64,000 nt of DNA, taken from contig NZ_LR743509.1 in assembly GCF_902712875.1 (NCBI RefSeq), positions 3,176,001 to 3,240,000 on the forward strand. The letters are read 5' to 3'. This document shows positions 17,254 through 26,172 of this stretch, piece after piece (position 1 is the first letter of the stretch; every line of letters begins with the position of its first letter). The position numbers and the translations under genes were made by a program. A model generated the notes under the pieces. That model made no database searches, was not told the origin of the DNA, and saw nothing but the letters and a program-made list of their open reading frames with translations. The stretch comes from Hyphomicrobium sp. ghe19 (GTDB lineage Bacteria > Pseudomonadota > Alphaproteobacteria > Rhizobiales > Hyphomicrobiaceae).

Positions 17254-17448
17254 AACGTTAGTTCTCCCTCAAAGCCCCACCTTGAGATCAGGCTGCCTTT
17301 CTATTGTCAGCACAATGGCAAGACGAGGGCGAGTGGCGCATCGGCACCAGTTGACAGGTTTGTCGCCGGAAGAAGGAAAAACCCACAGCATCACGGCCGC
17401 CGGTGTGACCAGGCGGCCATTATGCTCAGCAATACCAATGGCCTATGG

Positions 17449-17751
17449 CTAGTGCATGTAGGGCGAGTTGCCGCCCCAGATGCTGCCCACGCCCGAGTCG
17501 AAGAAGAAGCTGTTGTCGAAGGGGCCAGCTATCGTCTGCTCGCGGAATGACGGCGGACCGACGTGGCGCTTCCTGCCGCGGTTGGTGCCGTAGGTGTTGA
17601 TCGAGTCTGCCTTGTCGTAGGAGTAGCCGCCGCGCTTGTGGCGAATTGCATATCCATCCGACGAAGACTGGCCATCCGCAGCGATTGCGGGAGCGGCTAT
17701 GCCGAAAAGCAAAGCACTGGCGAAGATGGCCGAAAGAATCCTGATTTTCAT
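17449..17751 (-). CDS. Small secreted protein, aromatic and Gly-rich
   Basis: The start is set at ATG 17751 (MKIRILSAIFASALLFGIAA), preceded by AGAGAGG, which gives a standard signal peptide cut after AIAA. The mature part is about 78 residues, rich in Y, G, S, R and F (RHKRGGYSYDKADSINTYG, then DNSFFFDSGVGSIWGGNS). It has no cysteine and no recognised domain. An upstream start would add 12 charged residues ahead of the signal peptide and is less likely. Periplasmic or surface location is inferred. Confidence 0.7.
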   Translation of the reverse strand: MKIRILSAIFASALLFGIAAPAIAADGQSSSDGYAIRHKRGGYSYDKADSINTYGTNRGRKRHVGPPSFREQTIAGPFDNSFFFDSGVGSIWGGNSPYMH

Positions 17752-18043
17752 CGCTGTAGCCTCTCTGCGCCGTTCAATATCGAGCAATTCTATAACCCAT
17801 AGATACTGAAATTATCATTGCACGAGCCGAAGAAATGGTCGCGCGCCACAATTGCGCGCAAGGCTGTAACTTCTCGACAACGGATCTGTGAGTTTGGTGA
17901 CCGTCGCGAAGCGAGGCTTGGCGATTTATTCGCCGGGTGTGGTACGATTCCCACTGTGGGAGCGCCAAAGGGCGCGCGGCTTCTCCGATGCGGAAAACCG
18001 CACGGCTTTCGCTGTTGTCCCATTGGCCTCGTGGAGACAGCGC

Positions 18044-18328
18044 ATGGAATATCTTCCACTGATCATCCAGCTCCTCAGCGGTGCTCTCGGCGGCAATGCC
18101 ACCGGTGCTCTGATGAAGAATCTGAGCCTTGGAACGCTCGGCAACGCCATTGCGGGTATCGTCGGCGGCGGCATCGGCGGGCAAATTCTCGAGCAAGTCT
18201 TCCATACAGCAGTCGCTGGCGGCGCCATGGATCCAACTGCCATCATTACCCAAATTGTGGGATCCGGCGTCAGCGGCGGCATTCTGACGGCGATCGTCGG
18301 CGCTCTTCGCAACGCCATGGCGAAGTAA
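18044..18328 (+). CDS. Small Gly/Ala-rich hydrophobic protein
   Basis: Starting at ATG 18044 with GGAGA just upstream, the 94-residue product is mostly hydrophobic and glycine-rich, for example LGNAIAGIVGGGIGGQILEQVF and QIVGSGVSGGILTAIVGAL. Repeated GxxxG spacing suggests packed membrane helices or a small self-assembling protein. There is no cleavable signal. The frame is open upstream to 17888 but that part is not protein-like. A strong hairpin follows the stop. The family is unknown to me, although short GG-rich proteins of this kind are common in Hyphomicrobiales. Confidence 0.65.
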   Translation: MEYLPLIIQLLSGALGGNATGALMKNLSLGTLGNAIAGIVGGGIGGQILEQVFHTAVAGGAMDPTAIITQIVGSGVSGGILTAIVGALRNAMAK

Positions 18329-18340
18329 CGTTCAGGCAGC

Positions 18341-18380
18341 AAAAAACTCGCCGGCACGGCGGCCGGCGAGTCGCAATTTT
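18341..18380. terminator. Bidirectional terminator between convergent genes
   Basis: CTCGCCGGC (18347-18355) pairs perfectly with GCCGGCGAG (18362-18370) over a 6-base loop. An A6 run precedes the stem, which reads as T6 for the minus-strand gene ending at 18424. On the plus side, AATTTT follows six bases after the stem. It should end both the Gly-rich gene and the small Cys-containing gene. Confidence 0.85.
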
Positions 18381-18423
18381 CGAGGCTCGTCTCAGAAAGA
18401 CTCAGCTCAGAACGAATGGCGGT

Positions 18424-18687
18424 TCAGCCGCAAGCCTTCTGTCGTGCGGTGCAGTGCGGCAAGCCGACCGACGACGTATCGCACTTGACCCTTACGGCGC
18501 CACGCGCGGTCCAGCCGTGGTTTTCAATCGAGTGCTTCAGCGCCTGGCCAGCCATGAACTTCGCGAGATCTTCCGTCACCATGACGGACTCGCCGCCAGC
18601 GAGAACGCAGCCGGCGTATGCCGAGCTCGAAGCCATTCCAACCGTGGCCGCAAACGCGATGAGCCCCGTACGAATAAGTGTCTTCAT
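18424..18687 (-). CDS. Small secreted Cys-containing protein
   Basis: The 87-residue product has a signal peptide (MKTLIRTGLIAFAATVGMASSSAYA-G) and a mature part of about 62 residues with four cysteines (CVLAGG, VKCDT, PHCTARQKACG). This fits a small disulfide-stabilised periplasmic protein. AGGGAG lies about 9 bases upstream of the ATG. No family is recognised. It faces the bidirectional terminator at 18341-18380. Confidence 0.7.
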   Translation of the reverse strand: MKTLIRTGLIAFAATVGMASSSAYAGCVLAGGESVMVTEDLAKFMAGQALKHSIENHGWTARGAVRVKCDTSSVGLPHCTARQKACG

Positions 18688-19094
18688 GTCTTTAGTCTCC
18701 CTGGACCGGTGCGTAATACCGGCATCCGAAATCTCGCCGACGAGCGCATATGATGTTGCGCATCTGACGAGCCGCTCCCCATCCCGGATATTCGGCCGTC
18801 GTCACACCTTTGTTCAAAGCCTCGGTTTCGAAGCTCTCAATGCGGAACAGACCAAATGCTTCGAAGCGCGTCTCCGAATCGTTCGGACTGACCGTACGCA
18901 TCATAGCGCCAATGCACGCGCAACGCTGTTCCCCAACTGCGGCAAGCGACCAGCAAATCGCGAATGCGTAAGACTCGTCGTACGTCAAAGCGACGCGGAA
19001 TTCGCTTGAGCTTGCCGTCGGGAATGCTCAAGCCAACACTTACCCGGCGTCGCGACCGAAGCCGAGACGCGAGCAAGTCAGTCTTCAAAGAACT
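18688..19094. other. Intergenic region without a convincing gene
   Basis: About 400 bases between the small secreted gene and the cold-shock gene. A 98-codon minus frame (18692-18988) starts only with TTG, has no ribosome site and lacks protein-like features, so it is not called. A short dyad CCGGT-N7-ACCGG at 18706-18722 sits in the leader of the downstream secreted gene. No tRNA or known RNA shape was seen. Confidence 0.5.
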
Positions 19095-19310
19095 TCAGCC
19101 TGCTCTTTGGAGATCGACGGCTTTCGGACCTTTGCCGCGTTTATCGGGCTCGGTCTCAAATGAAATTCGCATCCCCTCGTTGAGTTCACCAATTCCGGAT
19201 CGCTCAACTGCGGTCACATGCACAAAAACGTCATTGCCCCCTGCATCCGGCTTGATGAAGCCGTAGCCCTTCTGGGAATTATAAAATTTAACAGTACCTG
19301 TCTGGCGCAT
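19095..19310 (-). CDS. CspA-family cold-shock protein
   Basis: This is a 71-residue single cold-shock domain that binds single-stranded RNA/DNA. RNP1 is KGYGFI and RNP2 is VFVHVT; the N-terminus MRQTGTVKFYNSQKG is typical. AGGAGA about 9 bases upstream sets the start at 19310. A further 20-codon upstream extension is in frame but not family-like. The roughly 240-base region upstream to the rlmJ stop probably holds the promoter and a leader, as is common for cold-shock genes, but no element is clear by eye. Confidence 0.95.
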   Translation of the reverse strand: MRQTGTVKFYNSQKGYGFIKPDAGGNDVFVHVTAVERSGIGELNEGMRISFETEPDKRGKGPKAVDLQRAG

Positions 19311-19550
19311 ACATCGTCTCCTGGCGGCCCGGCATTCGATGCAAGCTTGATCCAAGCTTCGCATGGACACCGCGGCGAGCCTCGGAGCCGAATGATCCCA
19401 AGCGCCTGCTGCCGGATCGCACTAACTCGCGCCGGACCCGTAGAACGCATCGGGAGCTACCGTGCCGCTGCCCGCCTTAGCGTGCGGCAATTTATCCTGT
19501 AAATACGGGCTCCTTGCAAGGTGAAATGCTGCACAGCAACTATATGACGG

Positions 19551-20393
19551 TTATTGAACGGCGCACCGTAGCTCGAAGTTCGAGCCGGAACCCTCCGCCA
19601 ACAGATCTTTCAGAACCGGCAAAATCGCTTCGAGCTCTTCTCTGAGCCGGTACGGCGGATTGATCACGAGAACGCCGGACGCAGTCAGGCCAAGTCCCGC
19701 AAAAGACTTCGAGACTGCCAGTCGGACGTCGAGAAATTTGAGCCCGTCCCGCGAGGTGGCAGTCGCCACGAAGCGGTCCGCTGCCGCTTCATCCTTGAGC
19801 GGATACCAGATCGCGTAGGTGCCCGACGCAAAGCGCGTCATGGCCTCGCCGACGGCCGTCGCCAGGTCCGCAAATTCGCTTCTCGCCTCGAAGGGCGGAT
19901 CGATCAGCACGAGCCCGCGCCGTTCTTTCGGCGGCAGCAGCGACTTCACGGCGTGGCGGGCATCGATGTTGAGAACCGTGGTCGCCTTGAAGCGACGCAA
20001 CTCCTCCTTGAGCCTCGCAAAATCCGCGACGTTCAATTCGTTCGCGATCAGCACGTCGTCGGCACGCATAAGGTGCCGGGCGATCAGGGGGCTTCCCGGA
20101 TAATAGCGAAGCTCATCGCCGTTGATCGCGCGGATGCATTCGAGATAGGGCGCCACCAATTCCGCAACGGCCGGTGGGAACTCGGCGTCGATGAGGCGGG
20201 CGATGCCGTCGCGCCATTCGCCCGTCTTGCTCGCTTCCGTTCCTGCGAGATCGTAGCGCCCGGAGCCTGCATGCGTGTCGATCACGCGAAACGGCCGTGG
20301 CTTCTGCTTCATGTACGTCAGGATGCGCGTCAGGACGATGTGCTTCAGGACGTCGGCGAAATTTCCGGCGTGATAGTCATGGTGGTAATTCAT
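19551..20393 (-). CDS. rlmJ: 23S rRNA (adenine2030-N6)-methyltransferase RlmJ
   Basis: Family signatures are the N-terminal MNYHHDYHAGNFADVLKH, the SAM site DTHAGSGRYDL and the catalytic DPPFE, corresponding to the (D/N)PP(Y/F) motif of N6-adenine methyltransferases. IWYPLKDE is also typical. The start at ATG 20393 gives 280 aa, the usual length; a 13-residue longer form is possible but unlike the family. The holC stop lies 57 bases upstream on the same strand, so they may be cotranscribed. Confidence 0.92.
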   Translation of the reverse strand: MNYHHDYHAGNFADVLKHIVLTRILTYMKQKPRPFRVIDTHAGSGRYDLAGTEASKTGEWRDGIARLIDAEFPPAVAELVAPYLECIRAINGDELRYYPGSPLIARHLMRADDVLIANELNVADFARLKEELRRFKATTVLNIDARHAVKSLLPPKERRGLVLIDPPFEARSEFADLATAVGEAMTRFASGTYAIWYPLKDEAAADRFVATATSRDGLKFLDVRLAVSKSFAGLGLTASGVLVINPPYRLREELEAILPVLKDLLAEGSGSNFELRCAVQ

Positions 20394-20450
20394 GGTGCAG
20401 CGATCGAGTTCGGTGTGAGCGACAGACCGCAATGGCGCGGGCCGACTGCG

Positions 20451-20897
20451 TCAGGCTTTCTGTTCCCATCGCCCGGTTTCAGACTGCTGCCAATACGTGA
20501 CGGCGCAGCCTGCAGCTTTGGCGGCCTTCCATTGGGCACGTGCGATGGCGACGGAATCCGGATCATGTCCATCGAAAACGTAGACAAAGCGTTCGGCTCC
20601 CTTGAACTCGCTCGCTTCGGCGCCATCGACGAGGAAGCGTACACCCGCGCCGTTCGGCGTCTCGTCGGTCAACGTCAGATAGACCGGCTGTTCGCTCGCA
20701 TGACCGATGCGCGCCGTGCCGTGCGGCAAAAAACTGTCGTCGGTGTAGGTCCACAGCGCCTGGTCGAGCGCCTCCAACCGTTCCTCGTTGCCGACCTGGA
20801 CGACGGCACGCCAGCCGCGCGCGAGCGTCTTCTCGAGGAGGCTCGGTAGAACGCGGTCGAGCGTTTGCTGCTCAAGATGGTAGAAAAAGACGTCCAT
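20451..20897 (-). CDS. holC: DNA polymerase III chi subunit HolC
   Basis: The chi subunit links the clamp loader to SSB. The N-terminus MDVFFYHLEQQTLDRVLPSL, then RGWRAVVQVGNEERLEALDQALWTY and the DDSFLPHG segment are characteristic. The C-terminal FVYVFDGHD and ARAQWKAAKAAG complete the fold. The chosen start 20897 gives 148 aa. The usual alphaproteobacterial neighbour pepA is absent here; rlmJ follows instead. Confidence 0.92.
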   Translation of the reverse strand: MDVFFYHLEQQTLDRVLPSLLEKTLARGWRAVVQVGNEERLEALDQALWTYTDDSFLPHGTARIGHASEQPVYLTLTDETPNGAGVRFLVDGAEASEFKGAERFVYVFDGHDPDSVAIARAQWKAAKAAGCAVTYWQQSETGRWEQKA

Positions 20898-21020
20898 CCC
20901 GCTTGCATGGCGCACTGGGCGCCGGAACGCAACAATTTGCGGGCAGGTCTTGAACCGAGGCGCGGAGCACCCATCTAACGCTGTCCGGAGCGGCGCCAGT
21001 TCAATCGGCTGACGCCCGTG

Positions 21021-21063
21021 CGGGCGGTGAGCATGCGGCCTATGCCGTTCGCTCCCGCCCGCT
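21021..21063 (-). terminator. Nested hairpin downstream of the Cys-rich secreted gene
   Basis: GCGGGCGGTGAGC (21021-21033) pairs with GCTCCCGCCCGC (21052-21063), with one small bulge, and an inner CGGC-CTAT-GCCG hairpin lies within. It is about 20-60 bases past the stop at 21082 and upstream of holC. There is no T-run, but the stem is strong. It may end the small-gene transcript or form part of the holC leader. Confidence 0.45.
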
Positions 21064-21081
21064 GCGATCTTCTTTCAGATT

Positions 21082-21342
21082 TTATTTCTTGAGATATTTC
21101 GCGGGGACTTCGCCCGCGTCGATCAGGGCCGTCACGCAGTTATGCGTCAGGCCTTTTCTGTTGCTTTCAATGCACCGCCGCAATTCGACACTTTCAGGCG
21201 AATATTGAGCGCAGAAATTCTGATAGTCTCCCGCGCAAGCCTGTCTGACTTTCGCGGTGTAGGCAGCAGCAGCCACGCCGGCGAAAAGTGCAGTGCCAGC
21301 TGCCAAAACAACTGACATCAGCGCCGCATCAAACTTTCTCAT
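21082..21342 (-). CDS. Small secreted Cys-rich protein
   Basis: Starting at MRKFDAALMS (ATG 21342) gives 86 residues with a signal peptide ending near GVAAAA. The mature part has a Cys pattern C-x(6)-FC-x(10)-RRC-x(10)-NC, with YSPESVELRRCIESNRKGLTHNC, that recalls Cys-rich GLG1-type repeats found in short alphaproteobacterial periplasmic proteins. It likely forms two disulfides. Function is unknown. It lies between der and holC on the same strand. Confidence 0.75.
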   Translation of the reverse strand: MRKFDAALMSVVLAAGTALFAGVAAAAYTAKVRQACAGDYQNFCAQYSPESVELRRCIESNRKGLTHNCVTALIDAGEVPAKYLKK

Positions 21343-21481
21343 TCGTCGATCCTCGAAGTTTCGTGGTTGGCATCCTCTACGCAAACGCATCCGATTCGAA
21401 AATTAACTTTTTTCGACTCTGCGAGCACGAGGTTTTGCTCGCACGGCATCAATTTGCCGGACGGATGTTGCGCAGATCTGT

Positions 21482-22957
21482 CTACCGCTTCTCGGGAGCG
21501 AAGGGGTTCTCGCTCTTGCGGAGATGGAAGCGAACGGGAACACCGGGAAGATCGAACGTCTCTCGCAGAGAGTTCGTCAGGTACTTCACGTATGACTGCG
21601 GCAATGCTTCCGCGCGCTGCGAGAAGGCGACGAACGTCGGTGGACGCGTCGACAGCTGCGTGACGTAGCGGATCTTGATGCGCCGCCCATGCACCGCCGG
21701 CGGCGAGTGGCGGCTCAGCGCCCCTTCGAGCCAGCGATTGAGATGCGCCGTCGAAACACGGCGATTCCAGGTTTCGTATGTTTTGGCGATCGCCGACATC
21801 AGATGATCGAGGCCGCTCTCGGAACGTGCCGAGATCGCGATAAGCGGAACTCCTGGAACCTGAGCCAGGCTTTCGGCGACACGGGCCTTCAGCTCGCGCA
21901 ACGTCTTCTGTTTTTCGGGAACGAGATCCCATTTGTTGATCGCAACGACGAGCGCGCGTCCTTCCTCGACGACGCGGTGGCCGATCGTCAGATCCTGATG
22001 CTCGAAGGGCCTCTCGGCGTCGATCAGGAGCACGACGACCTCGGCAAACCGGATGGAGCGGACCGCGTCGCTTGCCGACAGCTTCTCTGCCGTTTCGGTG
22101 ATCTTGGCTTTGCGGCGAAGCCCCGCCGTATCGAAGAGCCGGATCGCCTGACCTTTGTATTCGAAATCGCTCGAGACGCTGTCGCGGGTCAGCCCGGGTT
22201 CGGGGCCCGTGATCATCCGGTCTTCGCCGAGAAGCGCGTTCACCAGTGTCGACTTCCCGGCGTTCGGGCGGCCGACGATCGCGACGCGAATGCGCTTTTC
22301 GCGCTCCGGCTCTTGCGCCGGCTTCTCGTCCGCCACTGCGGCGTCGCCTCGGCGTCTTCTCGCTGTTGTTGGTGCCGCCTTCAGTCCGAGCGCCGCCAGA
22401 ACATCGTCCGAGAGATCTGCGATGCCTTCACCGTGCTCAGCCGAGATTGCAATCGGCGAGCCGAGGCCCAGCGAAAACGCATCGAGCACGCCATCGGTGC
22501 CTTTGTGGCCTTCGGCTTTGTTCGCGACGAGGACGACGGGCTTTCCCGACTGGCGGGCGATACGGGCAAATTCCTTGTCGGAGCCGGTAACGCCGGCGCG
22601 CGCGTCGATAACGAAAAGGATGAGATCAGCCGTGGCGATTGCCTGCTCGGACTGTTTGCGCATGCGGTCTGCAATCGAACCGCGCTGCGCCTCTTCGAGG
22701 CCCGCAGTGTCGACGAGGCGAATTTCGGTTCCGAAGATGTCAGCGACGCCATCGCGGCGGTCGCGCGTCAAGCCCGGCAGATCGGAAACGAGCGCGGCGC
22801 GCGTTCCAGTCAGGCGGTTGAACAGGGTCGACTTGCCAACGTTGGGACGGCCTACGATTGCAACGACGGGAGTTTGAGCGGGGCGATTCAAAAGGGAGCC
22901 AAAAAGAAACTGATTGCTGGGGGGGCGCTGCCTTTCCGCACGCGAGCGGAGAGCCAA
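21482..22957 (-). CDS. der: Ribosome biogenesis GTPase Der (EngA)
   Basis: Two tandem GTPase domains carry GRPNVGKST near residue 36 and GRPNAGKST in the second half, with DLPGLTRD and the NKxD elements VANKAEG and INKWDL. A C-terminal KH-like domain ends in PVRFHLRKSENPF. Der assists 50S subunit maturation. The reading frame begins with TTG at 22957, backed by AGGAG at a proper distance, giving about 30 residues before the first strand that other Der proteins lack. The alternative start TTG at LNRPAQTP has no ribosome site. It follows bamB by 22 bases. Confidence 0.95.
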   Translation of the reverse strand: MALRSRAERQRPPSNQFLFGSLLNRPAQTPVVAIVGRPNVGKSTLFNRLTGTRAALVSDLPGLTRDRRDGVADIFGTEIRLVDTAGLEEAQRGSIADRMRKQSEQAIATADLILFVIDARAGVTGSDKEFARIARQSGKPVVLVANKAEGHKGTDGVLDAFSLGLGSPIAISAEHGEGIADLSDDVLAALGLKAAPTTARRRRGDAAVADEKPAQEPEREKRIRVAIVGRPNAGKSTLVNALLGEDRMITGPEPGLTRDSVSSDFEYKGQAIRLFDTAGLRRKAKITETAEKLSASDAVRSIRFAEVVVLLIDAERPFEHQDLTIGHRVVEEGRALVVAINKWDLVPEKQKTLRELKARVAESLAQVPGVPLIAISARSESGLDHLMSAIAKTYETWNRRVSTAHLNRWLEGALSRHSPPAVHGRRIKIRYVTQLSTRPPTFVAFSQRAEALPQSYVKYLTNSLRETFDLPGVPVRFHLRKSENPFAPEKR

Positions 22958-22979
22958 CGCTGATCTCCTAGCCCAATTC

Positions 22980-24332
22980 TCAGTTCAGGGCGATGAGTTT
23001 TGCCGAATCGGTCAAAACGAACATGCGACCCTGGGCCACGATCGGCGGAATATAGACCGTATCGCCGACGCTCATCTGGCCGCCGACCTTACCGGTTGCG
23101 GCGTCAACGCTCACGATATCGCCCTTACTCGACACCAGCCAGAGGGTTCCCGCGGCCATTACTGGGCCAGCATAGCTCTTTGCCGCGGGGAGCTGCGTCG
23201 TCCAGCGCGTTTTTCCATCCTTGCGGGTCAGCGCCATGAGACGCCCTCCCGTATCGACGACGTAAACCGCGTCGCCGACGACACAGGGCGGCTCGGAACC
23301 GGGAATGTTCGCAGACCACTGCCGGTCGCCTGTTTTGGCGTGAGTGGCGATCATTCGTCCGGCGTGGCCGATGGCGAAGACCGTGCCGTTATCGATCGCG
23401 GGCCGCGCGACATCGCTCATCGAGGCGATCTGCGAAGTCTGGCGGGTGCGGGACAGATTTTCGGTCCAGACGGTCGAGCCGTCCGACAACTTAAACGCCA
23501 TGATGTCACCCGACGGGTACGGCACCACGACGACATCCTGGTCGACGGCGGGACTCGCAGACGTCATCAGGCTCGCGCTTTGCGGCAGTCCCCTGGCGGA
23601 CCATATTTCCGCACCGTCAACGCCGTTCAAGCAATAGAACCTGCCGTCGATCGTGATGACGTACAGCCGGTCTCCAGACGCGGTCGGTGCCGCGCGCACG
23701 GGGACGTCGAGGTTTTTAGTCCAGATCGATTTGCCGGTCGCCGGATCGAGAGCGGCGACGACGCCATATCCGTTCGCGACGTAGAGGCGGCCGTTTTCGG
23801 CGGCGAGGCCGCCACCGTAGCCGCCGAGGCCGACGGTTGTGTCAGGCTTCGTCGAGATCTTGAAGACACTGCTGCCCGACAGCGAAAAGGCTGCAACGTT
23901 CGCTCCCGCGTCGAGCGTGTAAATGCGGCCATCGAATATGATCGGACTTGCGGTGACGCGGCCGGTCTTCGACGAGCCTTCCCCAGCGCTCGCACTCCAC
24001 GTCTGACGTAGTGCACCGTTCAGCGCGAGATTGCCCGGTGCGTTACCCGGTTCGCCGCCCGGCTGCGCCCATGCATCGTTCGTGCGCGGCGACGGGATTG
24101 CGATCGGCGCGTTCGCATCGGCCAGGTTGGCGGAAATGCTTTCCGTCGTCTCGACGATGGGGATGCGCCGGCCGGGCAACGGCGTTTGCTTTTCCTTGAA
24201 GGGATTGAGGTCGCTCATCTTGGGAAGCGATGGACCGTCTCCCGCACAGCCGCCGAGCAATAGCGCAGCGACGAGCGCGAACAGCGATGACGCGCCGAAA
24301 CGTGTCTGCGATCCCCCGTTGCCCAACCCCAT
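22980..24332 (-). CDS. bamB: Outer membrane assembly lipoprotein BamB-like, PQQ/beta-propeller
   Basis: A lipoprotein signal ends in LLLGGC with Cys29. A disordered Pro-rich linker follows to about residue 100, and then a beta-propeller made of PQQ-like blades: ALDPATGKSIWTKNL, CLNGVDGAEIW, AFKLSDGSTVWTENL, ATHAKTGDRQW, ALTRKDGKTRW, SVDAATGKV. BamB is the periplasmic scaffold of the outer-membrane protein assembly machine. The gene order yfgM-like, bamB, der is the conserved arrangement and supports the call. All three lie on the minus strand with gaps under 25 bases. Confidence 0.9.
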   Translation of the reverse strand: MGLGNGGSQTRFGASSLFALVAALLLGGCAGDGPSLPKMSDLNPFKEKQTPLPGRRIPIVETTESISANLADANAPIAIPSPRTNDAWAQPGGEPGNAPGNLALNGALRQTWSASAGEGSSKTGRVTASPIIFDGRIYTLDAGANVAAFSLSGSSVFKISTKPDTTVGLGGYGGGLAAENGRLYVANGYGVVAALDPATGKSIWTKNLDVPVRAAPTASGDRLYVITIDGRFYCLNGVDGAEIWSARGLPQSASLMTSASPAVDQDVVVVPYPSGDIMAFKLSDGSTVWTENLSRTRQTSQIASMSDVARPAIDNGTVFAIGHAGRMIATHAKTGDRQWSANIPGSEPPCVVGDAVYVVDTGGRLMALTRKDGKTRWTTQLPAAKSYAGPVMAAGTLWLVSSKGDIVSVDAATGKVGGQMSVGDTVYIPPIVAQGRMFVLTDSAKLIALN

Positions 24333-24356
24333 TCTCCCCTCACCGCTTCGCGGCTT

Positions 24357-25136
24357 TTACTTCTTATCGGCCGCTCCGCCCGTGGCGGGCTGCGCTTCCG
24401 TCTTTGGTGGCTCGGCCGCCTTGGCTGGTTCGGCCGCCGCTGCCGGCGTCGTGGCCGGTGGCTCCTTCGCAGCAACTTCAGAGCCGGCTATGCCGGACAT
24501 GATGACCTTGACGCGTTCCTGCGTATCGTCAGGAACGTTCGGATCGACGAGCAGAGGTTCGAGACTCTTACGCGCGTCATCGAACTTCTTGGCCTTGTAT
24601 GCGGCTACCCCGAGCAACTCGCGGGCGCTGTTCGCGAACGGCGCGCCCTCGGCGATTAGAGGTGTCAGGCGATTCTGGATTTCGTCATAGTCCGCATCGG
24701 CCATGCGTAGGGAGGCTGCCTGCAGCTGTGCGAAGTTTTTCAACAGATCATCTGCGCCGGTCTGCTTCGCGAGCGAATCATAGGTTGCAACAGCATCGGC
24801 CGTCTTGCCCTCTTTAACCTGGGCTCCGGCCAGTTGCAGCTTTGCGAGGGCCGCGTAGCCGGCGGGGCCGCTTTCCGCGATCGCCTTGAAGGCTTTGTCC
24901 GCCTCGTCCTTCTTTTTCTGGTCGCTCAGGTTCTCGGCAGCCGCGAATTCGGCTCCGCCCGTCTCGGCGGCCGTAATCCGATGGTGTTCGAGCATTTGAT
25001 AGCCCGCCACGCCGAGCACGACGAGCGCCGCAGCGCCCAGGAGCACGCCGTTGTAGCGCTTCCAGAGTTTATGCATCTGTTCGCGGCGGAGTTCTTCCTC
25101 GACCTCGCGGAGCAGACTGTCATTGTTGTCGGCCAT
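24357..25136 (-). CDS. YfgM-like TPR membrane protein
   Basis: A cytoplasmic N-terminus (LLREVEEELRREQMHKLWKRY) precedes one membrane helix at about residues 32-47. A periplasmic domain with TPR-like helices follows (LAKLQLAGAQVKEGKTADAVATYDSLA). The C-terminal 40 residues are an Ala/Pro/Lys-rich tail. This is the tetratricopeptide/DUF2133 arrangement of YfgM, an ancillary SecYEG-periplasmic chaperone contact. It precedes bamB by 24 bases. Length (259 aa) is slightly above average because of the tail. Confidence 0.85.
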   Translation of the reverse strand: MADNNDSLLREVEEELRREQMHKLWKRYNGVLLGAAALVVLGVAGYQMLEHHRITAAETGGAEFAAAENLSDQKKKDEADKAFKAIAESGPAGYAALAKLQLAGAQVKEGKTADAVATYDSLAKQTGADDLLKNFAQLQAASLRMADADYDEIQNRLTPLIAEGAPFANSARELLGVAAYKAKKFDDARKSLEPLLVDPNVPDDTQERVKVIMSGIAGSEVAAKEPPATTPAAAAEPAKAAEPPKTEAQPATGGAADKK

Positions 25137-25290
25137 TAACTCTTAAACCTCATTCAGTCGCCGGAGCTGAGGAGAATATCCTCACGATCAGCCCGGCTGG
25201 CGGGGCATAGATAGCGGAGCGTGCGCGCCGGGCAAGCCCTGGCCCGAAGTTTCCTTTGTGTAAGCGTGGCCGAACCCCCGCCCAATTAAG

Positions 25291-26172
25291 CTAAGTGGTC
25301 GGAGTCTTGGGCTTTTTCGTGGCCCGGACGGCGTCGACCGGCACCTCGGCCTCCGGGCTCTTAAGATTGTAAACGTGCTCTTGCGCGGGGAATGTCCGGG
25401 CGCGGACCTCTTCGGCATAGGAGGCTATCGCACGGTCGATGGCGGCTCCGATCGCGCCAAATTTCTTCACGAATTTCGGGACGTTCGGCGACAGACCGAG
25501 CATGTCTTCCATGACCAGGATTTGACCGTCGCACCCGGGCGACGCGCCAATGCCGACCGTCGGGATGGGAATGGCGTCGGTGATGCGTTCGGCGAGCGGA
25601 GCCGTCATGGCTTCAAGAACGACGGCGAAGGCTCCAGCCTTTGCGACCAGACGCGCGTCTTCTTCAATCGCTTGCCAGTCATCAACCGAGCGACCTTGCG
25701 TCTTGAATCCGCCCAGCACGTTCACGGACTGAGGCGTGAGGCCGATATGCGCCATCACCGGGATGCCGCGATCAACGAGAAAACGGATCGTTTCCGCCAT
25801 GCTCCTGCCGCCTTCGAGTTTCACGGCGCCGCAATCAGTCTCCTTCATCACTTTCGCAGCGTTGCGAAACGCCACGGACGGACTTTCCTCGTAAGTGCCG
25901 AATGGCATGTCGACAACGACGAGCGCTTTTTTCGAGCCGCGCACGACAGCCTGGCCGTGCATGATCATCAATTCGAGCGGTACCGGCACGGTCGTCTCGA
26001 AGCCGTGCATCACCATGCCGAGGCTATCGCCCACGAGCAGGAAATCGCAGTGGTTATCGGCGATCGCTGCGGTGTGCGCGTGGTAGGCCGTTAGCGCAAC
26101 GATTGGCTCGCCGCCTTTGCGGGCGGCGATATCCGGCGCCATGAGCCGGCGGCGCTTGACGTGAATGGACAT
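25291..26172 (-). CDS. panB: 3-methyl-2-oxobutanoate hydroxymethyltransferase PanB
   Basis: PanB makes ketopantoate in pantothenate synthesis. Signatures are [27 protein letters not shown] (metal Asp in VGDS), [13 protein letters not shown] (second metal Asp), VKLEGG and [35 protein letters not shown] is typical of the C-terminal half. The start at ATG 26172, with GGAG close by, gives 293 aa; a 10-residue longer form has no family support. A Lys/Pro/Thr-rich tail extends past the normal C-terminus. No panC is adjacent. Confidence 0.93.
   Translation of the reverse strand: MSIHVKRRRLMAPDIAARKGGEPIVALTAYHAHTAAIADNHCDFLLVGDSLGMVMHGFETTVPVPLELMIMHGQAVVRGSKKALVVVDMPFGTYEESPSVAFRNAAKVMKETDCGAVKLEGGRSMAETIRFLVDRGIPVMAHIGLTPQSVNVLGGFKTQGRSVDDWQAIEEDARLVAKAGAFAVVLEAMTAPLAERITDAIPIPTVGIGASPGCDGQILVMEDMLGLSPNVPKFVKKFGAIGAAIDRAIASYAEEVRARTFPAQEHVYNLKSPEAEVPVDAVRATKKPKTPTT

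Noticed and set aside
18692..18988. 98-codon minus frame next to the small Cys-containing gene
   Set aside because: It has a TTG start only, no ribosome site, no signal peptide and no family resemblance.
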